64,000 nucleotides of DNA from Desulfofustis limnaeus. Lineage in GTDB: Bacteria; Desulfobacterota; Desulfobulbia; Desulfobulbales; Desulfocapsaceae. Of this stretch, positions 43,130 to 52,613 are shown in pieces; the stretch's first letter is position 1, and every line of letters starts with the position of its first letter. A program made the position numbers and the translations under genes. The notes under the pieces were generated by a model. It made no database searches and was not told the DNA's origin. It was given only the letters and a program-made list of their open reading frames with translations. The stretch is taken from NCBI RefSeq assembly GCF_023169885.1, contig NZ_AP025516.1:4071501-4135500 (forward strand). Reading direction: 5' to 3'.

Positions 43130-43522
43130 CTAGATATTGACAAAGGAAGAACGGTCGACTTTGCCGAGGAATATCGAGGTGCAGATGAGGATATTACGCG
43201 GTGAATCTCCCGCCTGAATGCGCAGTAACCCCTCCCGGATGATGATCTTGCCGAGAAGTTCACGGCCGTTAGATTCGTTGTAGTAGATGTCAGAATCCAG
43301 CACGTCTTTGACGTTTTCCGGCTCGGTTCTATCGATGATTAGTTGCAGGCCGAGGCGAAGAAAACGATCCTTGATGTTCGGCAATTCTGTTTCCAGAGCG
43401 AGGAGGCCGTTCTTCTGAGCGATGAGGCCCAAGTCCCTGATCTGCAGGACCAGGGGAACCAACGTTTCCTGATCATCTGCTGAGCAGGCTGCTTTGGCGG
43501 CCAGGGCGAGGTCTCTGATCAT
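43130..43522 (-). CDS. Small protein resembling the cytoplasmic part of MotA, last gene of the hydrogenase operon
   Basis: A 130-residue protein without membrane segments. The stretch AQKNGLLALETELPNIKDRF continuing with LRLGLQLIIDRTEPENVKDVL closely follows the pattern of the MotA cytoplasmic domain (KxGLLALExE...IxDPFLxxGLQLVVDGTDPExV), yet the flanking MotA helices are missing. The second half (GKIIIREGLLRIQAGDSPRNI) is not recognised. It follows hypB by about 40 bases. A stator role is unlikely; a scaffold or assembly role with the hydrogenase is a guess from position. Confidence 0.6.
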   Translation of the reverse strand: MIRDLALAAKAACSADDQETLVPLVLQIRDLGLIAQKNGLLALETELPNIKDRFLRLGLQLIIDRTEPENVKDVLDSDIYYNESNGRELLGKIIIREGLLRIQAGDSPRNILICTSIFLGKVDRSSFVNI

Positions 43523-43563
43523 GGCGAGTCACTGGCGGTGTAGAAGTCTCATGGCTGGTGGGA

Positions 43564-44364
43564 TCAGGCGCGGGCGGTCCGCTCCTGGTTACTCTTAACC
43601 AGTGATCGGAGGTAATTGATCCAGGCCTCGAACCCATCACCGGTTTTTGCCGACAGAGCCATCACCTGTAAAGCCGGATTGAGCGACAAGGCCTCCCTAG
43701 TTGCTTCTTCAATGGGGAAATCGAAGTAGGGCAAGAGGTCGGTCTTGGTGATCAGGAAGACCTGAGAACTGGTGAATGCTTTCGGGTATTTTGCCGGTTT
43801 GTCCGGGCCTTCCGGAACCGAAACGAGAACGATCCGCTGATGCTCTCCCAGTGAAAAAGTGGCCGGGCAGACTAGATTGCCGACGTTTTCGATCACCAAC
43901 AGGTCGAGCTGGTCTCCTCCCGGCTCTCTCTGCAGTTGGTGGAAACCGCGATGAATCATGGCCGCGTCCAGGTGGCAGGCACCGCCGGTGGTCAACTGGA
44001 CGGCAGGAACACCCTTGGCCCTGATTCTCTCCGCATCGCGCTCGGTTTCGATGTCGCCCTCGATGACACCGATCCGAATTTCCGAGCCAAGCCGATCAAT
44101 GGTGTGTTCGAGCAAGGTAGTCTTTCCAGATCCCGGACTGGAGATGAGGTTCAACACGACAATGCCATCGGTGTCGAAATGCTCCCGGTTGCTGCGCGCC
44201 AGGGCATCGTTGGCGGCAAACAGTGAACGGTTGATGTCAACAATCAGCGAATCGTTGCCGTTGGGCCGGGGCTCATGCTGATGATCATGATCGTGAGCAT
44301 GATCATGGCCGTGCTGATGGTTGTGTCCGTGAGTAGGGGCATGGCAGCCGCATGCGTCGCACAT
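43564..44364 (-). CDS. hypB: Hydrogenase nickel incorporation GTPase
   Basis: A 266-residue G3E-family GTPase that delivers nickel to the hydrogenase large subunit. The N-terminus has the high-affinity metal motif CDACGC followed by a His-rich run (HGHNHQHGHDHAHDHDHQHE). G-domain motifs: P-loop SSPGSGKTTL near 78, switch EGDIETERDAERI near 105, ENVGNLVCP near 160 and ITKTDLLPY near 208. The ATG at 44364 lies six bases after GAGGTG; an upstream GTG is in frame but less likely. Confidence 0.96.
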   Translation of the reverse strand: MCDACGCHAPTHGHNHQHGHDHAHDHDHQHEPRPNGNDSLIVDINRSLFAANDALARSNREHFDTDGIVVLNLISSPGSGKTTLLEHTIDRLGSEIRIGVIEGDIETERDAERIRAKGVPAVQLTTGGACHLDAAMIHRGFHQLQREPGGDQLDLLVIENVGNLVCPATFSLGEHQRIVLVSVPEGPDKPAKYPKAFTSSQVFLITKTDLLPYFDFPIEEATREALSLNPALQVMALSAKTGDGFEAWINYLRSLVKSNQERTARA

Positions 44365-44509
44365 GATGGTCACCTCGTGTTTGGCAGGTGGTTTCGAGAG
44401 AAGTATCGTTTTCGTGACGTTTTATTACATCAAGTCCTGCACTTGTGACGCACGACAGCAGGAGCAGGGCAAGGGCTATCGCGTTGCTGTCACCGCGGTT
44501 CTGCGTTTT

Positions 44510-44857
44510 TCACTCCAATTCAACCTGCTGTAAGATAAGATCGTCACCACCTTCTGGCATGAGGATCGGTTCCGAGCAGGCAAGGCAGCCTGATGGGCGC
44601 TGGCCATCGGTTTCCATCTCGTGGCCGCAGCGAACGCAGCGAAATACTACCTTTGGTATGGAAATCTCCAAAGTGGCCTGATCAAAGAGCTGTTCCTGTT
44701 TGGTCAAGATATCGAAACCGAAGGTAAATGAATCGATTACGACGCCTGATAAAGGTCCGATCACCATCTTCACGCGGAGAATCCGTTGGGCGTTGTTCTG
44801 GTGCGCCAGATCTCGCAGTTGCTCAAGCAGGTTCTGGACCAATGATATCTCGTGCAT
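44510..44857 (-). CDS. hypA: Hydrogenase maturation nickel metallochaperone
   Basis: A 115-residue HypA: N-terminal MHEISLVQNLL with the Ni-binding His2-Glu3 pair, and a zinc ribbon of two CxxC pairs (FRCVRCG near 71 and GCLACSEP near 89). The gene lies four bases after the maturation protease stop. A gap of about 145 bases separates it from hypB, larger than the other gaps in the operon. Confidence 0.95.
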   Translation of the reverse strand: MHEISLVQNLLEQLRDLAHQNNAQRILRVKMVIGPLSGVVIDSFTFGFDILTKQEQLFDQATLEISIPKVVFRCVRCGHEMETDGQRPSGCLACSEPILMPEGGDDLILQQVELE

Positions 44858-44860
44858 GTC

Positions 44861-45379
44861 TCAACCGAACTCCACATCGGGAACTATCGTCTTCGCTGTG
44901 GCCGCAACTCCTAGTTCCTGCAACCGTTTCAGGACCAGACCGGTGACCTCCTGGACGCGCGGCGCAAGTGCGTCGGAGAGGGTGGTCGCGGTCGTCAGGC
45001 TCTTGGGTACGACACAGAAGAACTCAAGATGTTCGGGGGCTGCATCACGTAATTTGCAGAGTTCGATAATCTCGAGAAGACCGAGCTGATGCGGTGACAT
45101 CCGGGTGCTGATCTTTCCGGCCTTGACATCATCGCTGCTGTAGTAGTGTAAGGAGCCCGGCTCGGCATCAAGGTCAACCACATCAATGACGATGACGTGG
45201 TAACATTCTTCGAGAAAGGGGCTGAGAAAGATGCCGGCCGTACCGCCGTCCTGCAGGACGACGTTATCGGGGAAGCTATAATGATCCATAAGATACTGGA
45301 TTGTGTGAACGCCGAAACCTTCGTCTCCCACAATGGTGTTGCCGACGCCGAGGATGCCGATTTTTTTGGTCGTATTCAT
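44861..45379 (-). CDS. hyaD: Hydrogenase maturation protease (HyaD/HybD family)
   Basis: A 172-residue peptidase that removes the C-terminal extension of the large subunit after nickel insertion. ILGVGNTIVGDEGFGVH near the start carries the metal-binding Glu; IVIDVVDLDAEPGSLHYY near 60 carries the Asp; SPHQLGLLEII near 90 carries the His. The target large subunit here still has a 15-residue tail after its CxxCxxH motif, which fits. The ATG at 45379 is chosen to match the family N-terminus. Confidence 0.92.
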   Translation of the reverse strand: MNTTKKIGILGVGNTIVGDEGFGVHTIQYLMDHYSFPDNVVLQDGGTAGIFLSPFLEECYHVIVIDVVDLDAEPGSLHYYSSDDVKAGKISTRMSPHQLGLLEIIELCKLRDAAPEHLEFFCVVPKSLTTATTLSDALAPRVQEVTGLVLKRLQELGVAATAKTIVPDVEFG

Positions 45380-45395
45380 AACGTTCTTCAGTTCC

Positions 45396-46424
45396 TTAAC
45401 AAATGCGCGGCAGCGGTTCGCCATGCAGGGGGCTGACCACCCGGGAGCCGCCGATCGGGGTATTGATTACCACGCGGCCGGCGGTCCCGGCAACCACCGT
45501 GCCGATAATTGCCGCATCCTGTCCCTCCGGTGTAGCCTTCAGCAGAGAGAGAAGCGCGGGGGCCGGTTCCGGGGCAACAACAGCAAGCAGCTTGCCTTCA
45601 TTGGCCAGATAGAGCGCTTCGAGTCCGAGGATTTCGCAGGCGGCACGGACCTCGGGGCGGACCGGCAGAGATTTCTCATCCAGCTGGATGGATAGACCAC
45701 TGGCTGCCGCGATTTCGTTGAGTGACGTTGCCACCCCTCCTCTGGTCGGATCGCGCAGCGTGTGTACTGACCCGGGGAATTCTGCCAGCAATCGGGCTAC
45801 CAGCCGATGCAACGGCATGGTATCGCTTTGCAGGTTTCCTTGCAGCGCGATGCCGGCGCGTCGGGTCATAATGGTTATGCCGTGATCGCCCATCGTGCCC
45901 GATAGAATAACCTTATCTCCCACGGCTGCTTGGCGGGATGATAACGAGATGGTTTCAGGAACGATGCCGACTCCGGAAGTATTGATGAATATTTTGTCAG
46001 CCTTGCCTCGGGGGACGACCTTGGTGTCTCCGGTGACGATGGGAACCCCGCTTTGCTTGCAAGCCTCGCTGATGGAGCTGATGATCGTCTCCAGGTCGGT
46101 CAGCGGGAGTCCTTCTTCGAGGATCAGACCGAGGCTGAGACAGATCGGCTCGGCGCCGCGCATGGCCAGATCGTTGATGGTTCCATGTACGGCGAGTTTG
46201 CCGATGTCACCGCCGGGAAAGAAAATGGGGTCGACCACATAACTGTCGGTGGTAAAGGCCAACCGACCGGGGCGATTGTCGACCACGGCGCTGTCCTCCA
46301 GGCCTCGAAGGATAGGGTTATCGAGATATTTCAGAAACAACTCTCCGATCAATTGCTGGCTGGCCAGGCCGCCGCTGCCGTGATCGAGGAGAATGACCTG
46401 ATCGGAAACGGGTTCGTTAGTCAT
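45396..46424 (-). CDS. hypE: Hydrogenase expression/formation protein HypE
   Basis: A 342-residue PurM/ThiL-like enzyme that dehydrates the carbamoyl group on its C-terminal Cys to make the cyanide ligands of the active site. LLDHGSGGLASQQLI near the start, TTDSYVVDPIFFPGGDIGKLAVHGTINDLAM near 58-88 (ATP site) and DPTRGGVATSLNEIA near 225 are diagnostic. The last residues are PRIC, with the modified Cys at the very end, as required. AGGA lies just before the ATG. Confidence 0.96.
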   Translation of the reverse strand: MTNEPVSDQVILLDHGSGGLASQQLIGELFLKYLDNPILRGLEDSAVVDNRPGRLAFTTDSYVVDPIFFPGGDIGKLAVHGTINDLAMRGAEPICLSLGLILEEGLPLTDLETIISSISEACKQSGVPIVTGDTKVVPRGKADKIFINTSGVGIVPETISLSSRQAAVGDKVILSGTMGDHGITIMTRRAGIALQGNLQSDTMPLHRLVARLLAEFPGSVHTLRDPTRGGVATSLNEIAAASGLSIQLDEKSLPVRPEVRAACEILGLEALYLANEGKLLAVVAPEPAPALLSLLKATPEGQDAAIIGTVVAGTAGRVVINTPIGGSRVVSPLHGEPLPRIC

Positions 46425-46478
46425 GGAATCCTGTCGTTCTCTTGGATAACAGTGAGATTATAGCATCTACCACCGGGG

Positions 46479-47567
46479 TCAGGTGTCCGCGCCGTATTTA
46501 AAAAAAGCGGCACAGGTTCCTTCGCTGGAAACCATGCATGGTCCGATCGGGTGCGCGGGTGTGCACCGTTTGCCGAAGAGAGGGCACCGAGGAGGTGTGG
46601 TCTGTCCTTTGAGGATCTGACCGCAGATGCAGCCTTTTGCCTCCGGTACGTCGGGAATGACTATTTCGAGGCGTTGTTCGGCATCGTAATGATGGTACGC
46701 TTGCTTGATTTTCAAACCGCTTCCAGGGATCGGACCGAGCCCCCGCCACTCCATGTCTGCCGGTTCGAAAACGGTATCGACTAGTTCCCTGGCCCTTCGG
46801 TTTCCTTCCCAGGAAACGACGCGGGTATAGATGTTGTCCACGGCAGGGCGGTCCTGCGCAATCTGACGGGCCAATCGGATCAGACCGTTGAGCAGATCGG
46901 CTGGTTCGAAGCCGGCGACAACGCAAGCCAGGCGATAACGATCGACGAATGGCTGGTAAGCACCGGCGCCGATGATCGCAGAGACGTGGCCGGGACAAAG
47001 GAGGCCGTTGATCCTCAGTTCAGGGTCCTGCATCAAGACGTCCAGCGGTCCGGGGATCACCTTGTGGGTTGAGAAGACGCAGAAATTGTCGATCCTTTGA
47101 CGGTGGGCGGCGAGGATGGTGGCAGCGATTCCCGGCGTGGTCGTCTCAAAACCGACGCCCAGGAAGACGACCAGGTCATCGGGATGATTTCTGGCAATAT
47201 CGAGGGCATCCATTGATGAATAGACCACGTCAATCTTAGCGCCTCGAGAACTGGCGTGGGCAAGCGAACCCCGGCTGCCGGGTACGCGGAAGAGATCGCC
47301 GAAGATGGCCAGGCGCACCGCGTCGCGGTCGGCCAGATCGATAAAGGCATCCATATGCGCCGCAGAGGTAACACAGACCGGACAGCCGGGACCGGAGACG
47401 ATTTCCATACCGGCAGGAAGGATTGATCTGATGCCGCTACGAAAGATGGCCATGGTGTGGGTGCCACAGACCTCCATGAGCCGTACCGGTTTTTGCACTG
47501 ACCTGTGCAGTTCGGCTATGAGGGGCTCGATGAGGGCCTGGTCCCGGTATTCGTCAACGTGCCTCAT
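46479..47567 (-). CDS. hypD: Hydrogenase expression/formation protein HypD
   Basis: A 362-residue iron-sulfur protein that with HypC assembles the Fe(CN)2CO unit. MEVCGTHTMAIFRSGI near 33 holds a catalytic Cys; GPGCPVCVTSAAHMDAFI near 60 the CPVC pair; GFETTTPGIA near 145; and C-terminal Cys ligands appear in GCICGQILKG and a CPLFGKRCTP segment. The ATG overlaps the hypC stop (ATGA), giving tight HypC-HypD coupling. Confidence 0.96.
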   Translation of the reverse strand: MRHVDEYRDQALIEPLIAELHRSVQKPVRLMEVCGTHTMAIFRSGIRSILPAGMEIVSGPGCPVCVTSAAHMDAFIDLADRDAVRLAIFGDLFRVPGSRGSLAHASSRGAKIDVVYSSMDALDIARNHPDDLVVFLGVGFETTTPGIAATILAAHRQRIDNFCVFSTHKVIPGPLDVLMQDPELRINGLLCPGHVSAIIGAGAYQPFVDRYRLACVVAGFEPADLLNGLIRLARQIAQDRPAVDNIYTRVVSWEGNRRARELVDTVFEPADMEWRGLGPIPGSGLKIKQAYHHYDAEQRLEIVIPDVPEAKGCICGQILKGQTTPPRCPLFGKRCTPAHPIGPCMVSSEGTCAAFFKYGADT

Positions 47568-47842
47568 GAACCGTTGTCACTCCGCAGCAGTTCTTCCGGC
47601 ATATGTGAGGCCAGTTCTCTTATCAGTTCGATATTGCGTTTGGCTTCTTCCTCCACCAGGGAGTGGATGGCGAAGCCGGCATGGACGATGACATAATCGC
47701 CGACCTCCGGCCAACGGTCGACCACGTCGAGACGCACCTTGCGGCTGATCCCGTCCATATTGACGGTGGCCAGTTGTTCGCTGGTAAAATCATCGGGACT
47801 GCCCTCTACCTGTTCGACTCTCATGGGTACCGCGAGACACAT
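47564..47842 (-). CDS. hypC: Hydrogenase assembly chaperone HypC
   Basis: A 92-residue OB-fold chaperone. MCLAVPMRVEQVEG has the essential N-terminal Cys; GISRKVRLDVVDRWPEVGDYVIVHAGFAIHSL is the family core. The ATG at 47842 follows TTGGAGG; the longer in-frame start at 47986 would overlap hypF and bury the Cys, so it is rejected. The first 53 bases lie inside the end of hypF. Confidence 0.95.
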   Translation of the reverse strand: MCLAVPMRVEQVEGSPDDFTSEQLATVNMDGISRKVRLDVVDRWPEVGDYVIVHAGFAIHSLVEEEAKRNIELIRELASHMPEELLRSDNGS

Positions 47843-50216
47843 GTTGCAAACCTCCAATAACCGCCTGTCCAACGGAAATCCCGCCATCGTTGTTGGGAAT
47901 GGCCGACCCGGTATAGACTGACAGGCCGCGTCTGGACAGAGAAAAAAGCAAGCCTTCGAGCAGCAGACCGTTTTGCAAACAACCACCGGACAGCACTATT
48001 TCCTTGATTCCTGAAGTGCCGGAGATTTTCTCTACCAGATGTGAGATCCGACTGATAAGCCAGGAGTGAAATTGCAGCGCAACCACGGATCGGTCAGTGC
48101 CGAACTTACTAGTATGTACCACTCTTTTAACAAATTCCGAGGAAATAATCTCCCATCTTCGGTCTTTTTCCAGAAAACGAATATCTCCAGCGGGTTCTGC
48201 ATTGGTATCCAGTTCATCAGACCAGTTCCCGGAAAATGCGGTTCGGGCGCAGGCTTCGAGTCGCATCGCCGCTTCGCCCTCAAAGCTGGAAACAAATTGT
48301 AAGCCGAGTAACGCTGCCACGGCGTCGAACAGCCGGCCGCAGCTTGAGGTCAGCGGTGAGTTGAAACCGCTGGCCACCATCTGCATAACGATGCGGCGGC
48401 GCTCCTGGTCGATTCCATCCACAAGCGGGGATGATTCAGCGTCAGAGCCGAGGGTGGCGTAAAGGGCTGAAAGGGCCATGCGCCACGGTTCCGACGAGGC
48501 GGCGTCCCCACCCGGCAGGTGCAGCGGTTGCAGGGAGCCGAGGCGACGGTAGGAAACGCAGTCGGCTTGCAGGAGTTCTCCTCCCCAGATGGTTCCATCT
48601 GGACCGTAGCCGGTCCCGTCGAGAACGACCGCCAGTACCGGTCCTCTCAGGCCATGCTCAGCCATGACGGCGACGGTGTGGGCATGATGGTGTTGAATGC
48701 GATAGAGTGGCAGGCCACATTGTTCAGCATAGCGAGTGCTCAGGTAGTCGGGGTGAAGGTCGCAGGCGACCGCCTGCGGGTCAAGAGTGAACAAGCGTTT
48801 GAGGTTGTCGATCGACTCTTGATAGAAATCGTATGACGCCAGGTTGAAAAGGTCGCCAATATGCTGAGAGGGAAAAATGGTGTGGCCGCGGCCTAAACTG
48901 AAAGTGCTTTTCAAACCACCGCCGCAGCCGAGGATCGGCGGCAACTCATAGGGTACGAAAACCGGGGTTGGCACGTAGCCCCGGGATCGGCGCATGAGCC
49001 GGGGTTGGCTTGCAATAACCTTGACCACCGAATCGTCGACTCGGGTCACGATATGGCGATCATGCAGGAGGAAAAAATCGGCAATGCCCCTTAAGCGCTG
49101 CAAGGCTTCTTTATTTCCGGTGCAGATCGGTTCGCCGGCTACGTTGCCGCTGGTCATGACCAGTGCAGTGGGGCAGTCCGGTTCACTGAACAGCAGGTGA
49201 TGAAGGGGGGTATACGGCAGCATGATACCGATATCGCTCAGCGCCGGTGCCACCGACTCGGCCAGCGGATGTCCAGGCCGGGGGTGCAGCAGAATGATGG
49301 GATGTTCCGGAGACACCAGGATTGCCGCCTCTTTGTTGGTGAGATAGCACACGCGGGCGGCATCATCGCCATCTCGGACCATCACTGCCAGCGGCTTGGC
49401 TGGCCGGTTTTTCCTGGCGCGAAGCAGAGCAACTGCCGCCTCGGAACAGGCGTTGACACAGAGATGGAAGCCACCGAGCCCGCGAATGGCAAGGACCTTG
49501 TCGTCGTTTATGGCATCAATCGCAGCCCTGACGACATCTGCTACCTCGATCCGTTTTCCCTGGGCGTTGTGCCAGCTGATACGGGGACCGCACTGGGAAC
49601 AGGCGTTAGGCTGGGCGTGATAGCGGCGATTGGCCGGATCACCATATTCCGTCGTGCAGAGGCGGCACATGGGGAACACCTTCATTGACGTCCGCGGACG
49701 GTCATACGGCAGGGTTTCAATGATCGAGAAGCGCGGGCCGCAATTGGTGCAGTTGATAAATGGGTAGCGGTGGCGATGGTCCTGCGGGTCATGCAGTTCA
49801 CGCAGACAGTCATCGCACAGGGCGACATCCGGTGGAATGATGGCCTGTGCAGTGGCGGTGGTCTCGCTGGCCTTGATCTGGAACGAGTCGGTTTCTACCG
49901 GCTTGTCCGCAGGTTCACGCTTTTCGATGGAAACAATTCTGGCCAGCGGTGGGGCCTGATTAACCAGATCGTCGAGAAAGCGGAGCAGGGCGCTGTCCGA
50001 GGCATGGGCCTTGATGACCACGCCATCGCTGGTGTTGGTGACCGAACCGCTGATGCCAAGTCGGGAAGCGAGCTGAAAGACGAAGGGTCGAAACCCGACG
50101 CCCTGGACAATGCCCCGGACGAGGATTTCGACCCAACGTTTTTGAGGATCAGGTTTTGTGGACGAATTTGTCACCGGTAAAGATCGAGGAAACAAGCCCC
50201 TCCGGTTGTCGCACAT
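47790..50216 (-). CDS. hypF: Carbamoyltransferase HypF
   Basis: An 808-residue multidomain enzyme that makes thiocarboxamide on HypE for cyanide ligand synthesis. In order: acylphosphatase domain (VRGIVQGVGFRPFVFQLA near 33), two zinc fingers (CDDCLRELHDP, CTNCGPRFS; CRLCTTEYGDP, CSQCGPRISWH, about 120-220), a YrdC/Sua5 domain (IRGLGGFHLCVNA near 240) and a Kae1-like C-terminal part (QHHHAHTVAVMAEHG near 510). The N-terminus overlaps the cytochrome b gene by 68 bases if ATG 50216 is used. A GTG at 50174 is an alternative. Confidence 0.94.
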   Translation of the reverse strand: MCDNRRGLFPRSLPVTNSSTKPDPQKRWVEILVRGIVQGVGFRPFVFQLASRLGISGSVTNTSDGVVIKAHASDSALLRFLDDLVNQAPPLARIVSIEKREPADKPVETDSFQIKASETTATAQAIIPPDVALCDDCLRELHDPQDHRHRYPFINCTNCGPRFSIIETLPYDRPRTSMKVFPMCRLCTTEYGDPANRRYHAQPNACSQCGPRISWHNAQGKRIEVADVVRAAIDAINDDKVLAIRGLGGFHLCVNACSEAAVALLRARKNRPAKPLAVMVRDGDDAARVCYLTNKEAAILVSPEHPIILLHPRPGHPLAESVAPALSDIGIMLPYTPLHHLLFSEPDCPTALVMTSGNVAGEPICTGNKEALQRLRGIADFFLLHDRHIVTRVDDSVVKVIASQPRLMRRSRGYVPTPVFVPYELPPILGCGGGLKSTFSLGRGHTIFPSQHIGDLFNLASYDFYQESIDNLKRLFTLDPQAVACDLHPDYLSTRYAEQCGLPLYRIQHHHAHTVAVMAEHGLRGPVLAVVLDGTGYGPDGTIWGGELLQADCVSYRRLGSLQPLHLPGGDAASSEPWRMALSALYATLGSDAESSPLVDGIDQERRRIVMQMVASGFNSPLTSSCGRLFDAVAALLGLQFVSSFEGEAAMRLEACARTAFSGNWSDELDTNAEPAGDIRFLEKDRRWEIISSEFVKRVVHTSKFGTDRSVVALQFHSWLISRISHLVEKISGTSGIKEIVLSGGCLQNGLLLEGLLFSLSRRGLSVYTGSAIPNNDGGISVGQAVIGGLQHVSRGTHESRTGRGQSR

Positions 50217-50793
50217 CGTTCCATATCACCAGGTAGACATGGATCAAAGCGAAGATCATGAACCACCACATCAGCAGATGGTGGATGAACCGTGCATTCT
50301 GCTGACTACCAAACAGCATTAACCCCCAGCCCTCCCAAACGGCGAGTTCCGGGTAAAGAAGATAAAAGCCGCTGACCAACTGAAACACCGCCGCGATGAT
50401 GGTGATCACATAGGTCAAACCGGCCAGGACGTTGTGACCGAGTCGATCGGTATCGTGTCCTTCCTTGATGTAACTATAGCGCAGTAACGTATTGAACAGG
50501 TTCTTGATGTTGCGCGGAGTAACCGGCAAATGCTCGAGAATACGCTCCTGCTTGTTACCGAAGAGATAAAGGAAAATCCTGGCAAGCACCGCTCCGGTGA
50601 AAACGAAACCGGCCACGAAATGGATATAACGGGTCCATGCCATGGGAAAGCCGGCGCTGCCTTCCTGTAGCGAGTTGGTCCAAGGGCTGTTGATATAGAA
50701 ACCCGTGATCACCAACGCGACGATGGAGAGCGCAAACGCCCAGTGGTAGAGCCGGAGCAAGATGCTCCAGCATTTCTTCTTCTCATACGTCAT
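50149..50793 (-). CDS. hyaC: Ni/Fe-hydrogenase b-type cytochrome subunit
   Basis: A 214-residue four-helix dihaem cytochrome b that passes electrons from the hydrogenase to quinone. Haem-ligand His residues are visible in ILLRLYHWAFALS (helix 1), RYIHFVAGFVFTG (helix 2) and FIHHLLMWWFMIFALIHVYLV (helix 4). AGGAGGCAACT precedes the ATG. Its end overlaps hypF, and it lies 54 bases after the large subunit gene. Confidence 0.93.
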   Translation of the reverse strand: MTYEKKKCWSILLRLYHWAFALSIVALVITGFYINSPWTNSLQEGSAGFPMAWTRYIHFVAGFVFTGAVLARIFLYLFGNKQERILEHLPVTPRNIKNLFNTLLRYSYIKEGHDTDRLGHNVLAGLTYVITIIAAVFQLVSGFYLLYPELAVWEGWGLMLFGSQQNARFIHHLLMWWFMIFALIHVYLVIWNDVRQPEGLVSSIFTGDKFVHKT

Positions 50794-50847
50794 AGTTGCC
50801 TCCTGTCGGTCGTCGCCGAGAATCGAAAGTTGGTTTGCGTTCTGCCA

Positions 50848-52548
50848 TCACAGCGCTTTGACTTTCACAACTTCACGGCCTTCCGGATCCAGCATATGGA
50901 TAGCGCAGGCGATGCATGGATCGAAGGAGTGGATGGTGCGTAAGACTTCCAACGGACGTTCCGGATCGGCGATCGGGTTGGCCAGCAATGAGGCCTCATA
51001 GGGGCCAAGCTGATCCTGGGAGTCACGCGGTCCGGCGTTCCAGGTCGAGGGCACGACGCATTGGTAGTTCTTGATCTTGCCGTCTTGGATAATGATCCAG
51101 TGGGACAGCAGACCGCGCGGCGCCTCGTGCCAGCCCATGCCCTTTTGTTCGCCTTTGGGGAAGACCGGCGGGTTGAAGATCTCCAAATCGCCCTTGCCGA
51201 TGTTGTCCACCAGCATCTCCCAGTGTTTCAGCGTCAGATCGGCCATCAACGAACAACGGACGGCACGGGCGGCGTGGCGGCCAAGGGTGCCGAACAGCGC
51301 ATCCGGTCCGACCCGGACGCCGGCGATGCTGCTGACCAGGTCGAGGGCGCCATTGACCCGCTTGACAATCTCGTCGTGACCGGAGGCGTAGCCGACCAGC
51401 ATTTGGGCCAGTGGTCCGACCTGCATCGGTTTTCCTTCGAAGCGCGGTGCCTTGAGCCAGGTGTAGCGACCATTCTCGTCGAAGTCGCCGGGCTTCGGCT
51501 TGGTGTCTTCTTCGTAGGGGTGTTTCTGCCAGTCACCATCGTACCAGCCGCGTGCGATGGATTCCTGAACGTTGTCGCGGAAGGATGGATCTTTGAAATC
51601 GGAGAACAGTTTGACACTGGCCAGGTCGCCGCCCATGATCGTGCCGCCGGGCAGATCGAAAGAAGTAGCTGCGGCGTTGGTCGGCATATCCGGTGCCGCC
51701 AAATAGTTGGTGACGCCGGCGCCGTAGGGCAGCCACTCGGCATACAGGGCACCGACTGCGGCCAGGTCGACCAAGTAGACGTTGTTGATGAAGTCCCGGA
51801 CCTCCTCCACCTGCTGCTTGATCTTGTAGAGACGCTCCATGTTCAGAGTCGCCTGGTTATCCGGGTTGACGGCGGTGGCAACGCCGCCGACGGCAAGGTT
51901 TTGGACGTGCGGGTCTTTGCCACCGATGATGCCCAGGGCGACGGTGGCCTTGCGTTGATAGTCGAGGGCCTCAAGATAGTGGGAGACGGCCATCAGGTTT
52001 GCTTCCGGCGGCAACTTCATGGCAGCGTGGCCCCAATAGGCGTTGGCAAACGGGCCAAGCTGCCCACTCTCCACCAAGGCCTGAACCTTGGCCTTGACGG
52101 CGGCAAAACGTTTGGCGCTATTGCCCGGCCAGTTGGACAGAGATTCGGCCAACCGCTGGGTGGCGACCGGGTCGGCATCCAGGGCGGAGACCACGTCAAC
52201 CCAGTCAAGGGCGGACAGCGCGTAGAAATGAACGATGTGATCTTGTAGACAGTGAATGCCCTGCACCAGGTTTCTGATCAGCTGGGCATTGAGCGGGATT
52301 TCCAGTTTGAGTGCGTCTTCCACGGCCCGAACCGAGGCGAGGGCGTGGACGGTGGTGCAGACGCCGCAGATGCGTTGCACAAAATGCTGGGCGTCACGAG
52401 GATCACGCCCTTGCAGAATGATTTCCAGGCCTCTGAACATCTGGCCTGATGACCAGGCGTTGGTGATTGCCCCGCCGTCGACTTCCACATCGATTCGTAA
52501 GTGACCTTCGATCCGAGTGATCGGATCAATGGTGATTTTCTGAGCCAT
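50848..52548 (-). CDS. hyaB: [NiFe] hydrogenase large subunit, group 1 membrane-bound
   Basis: A 566-residue catalytic subunit. The N-terminal cysteine pair is RICGVCTTVHA at 59-69, and the C-terminal pair DPCIACAIH at 543-551, the four thiolates that hold Ni and Fe. The tail MLDPEGREVVKVKAL after His551 is the extension to be removed by the protease. Cys, not selenocysteine, is in every ligand position, so this is not a [NiFeSe] enzyme. DPITRIEGHLRIDVEV near residue 8-23 is the usual start motif. The ATG at 52548 has TTGGAGG upstream. Confidence 0.96.
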   Translation of the reverse strand: MAQKITIDPITRIEGHLRIDVEVDGGAITNAWSSGQMFRGLEIILQGRDPRDAQHFVQRICGVCTTVHALASVRAVEDALKLEIPLNAQLIRNLVQGIHCLQDHIVHFYALSALDWVDVVSALDADPVATQRLAESLSNWPGNSAKRFAAVKAKVQALVESGQLGPFANAYWGHAAMKLPPEANLMAVSHYLEALDYQRKATVALGIIGGKDPHVQNLAVGGVATAVNPDNQATLNMERLYKIKQQVEEVRDFINNVYLVDLAAVGALYAEWLPYGAGVTNYLAAPDMPTNAAATSFDLPGGTIMGGDLASVKLFSDFKDPSFRDNVQESIARGWYDGDWQKHPYEEDTKPKPGDFDENGRYTWLKAPRFEGKPMQVGPLAQMLVGYASGHDEIVKRVNGALDLVSSIAGVRVGPDALFGTLGRHAARAVRCSLMADLTLKHWEMLVDNIGKGDLEIFNPPVFPKGEQKGMGWHEAPRGLLSHWIIIQDGKIKNYQCVVPSTWNAGPRDSQDQLGPYEASLLANPIADPERPLEVLRTIHSFDPCIACAIHMLDPEGREVVKVKAL

Positions 52549-52613
52549 CTGTAAAACCTCCAAAGCTAGTGGTTAAATACCTTCGTTTGTGCGATAAGCG
52601 ACCAGCAGGCCTA

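Noticed and set aside
50848-52548. Possible [NiFeSe] hydrogenase with selenocysteine
   Set aside because: All four metal-ligand codons are Cys and no in-frame TGA is seen before the natural stop.
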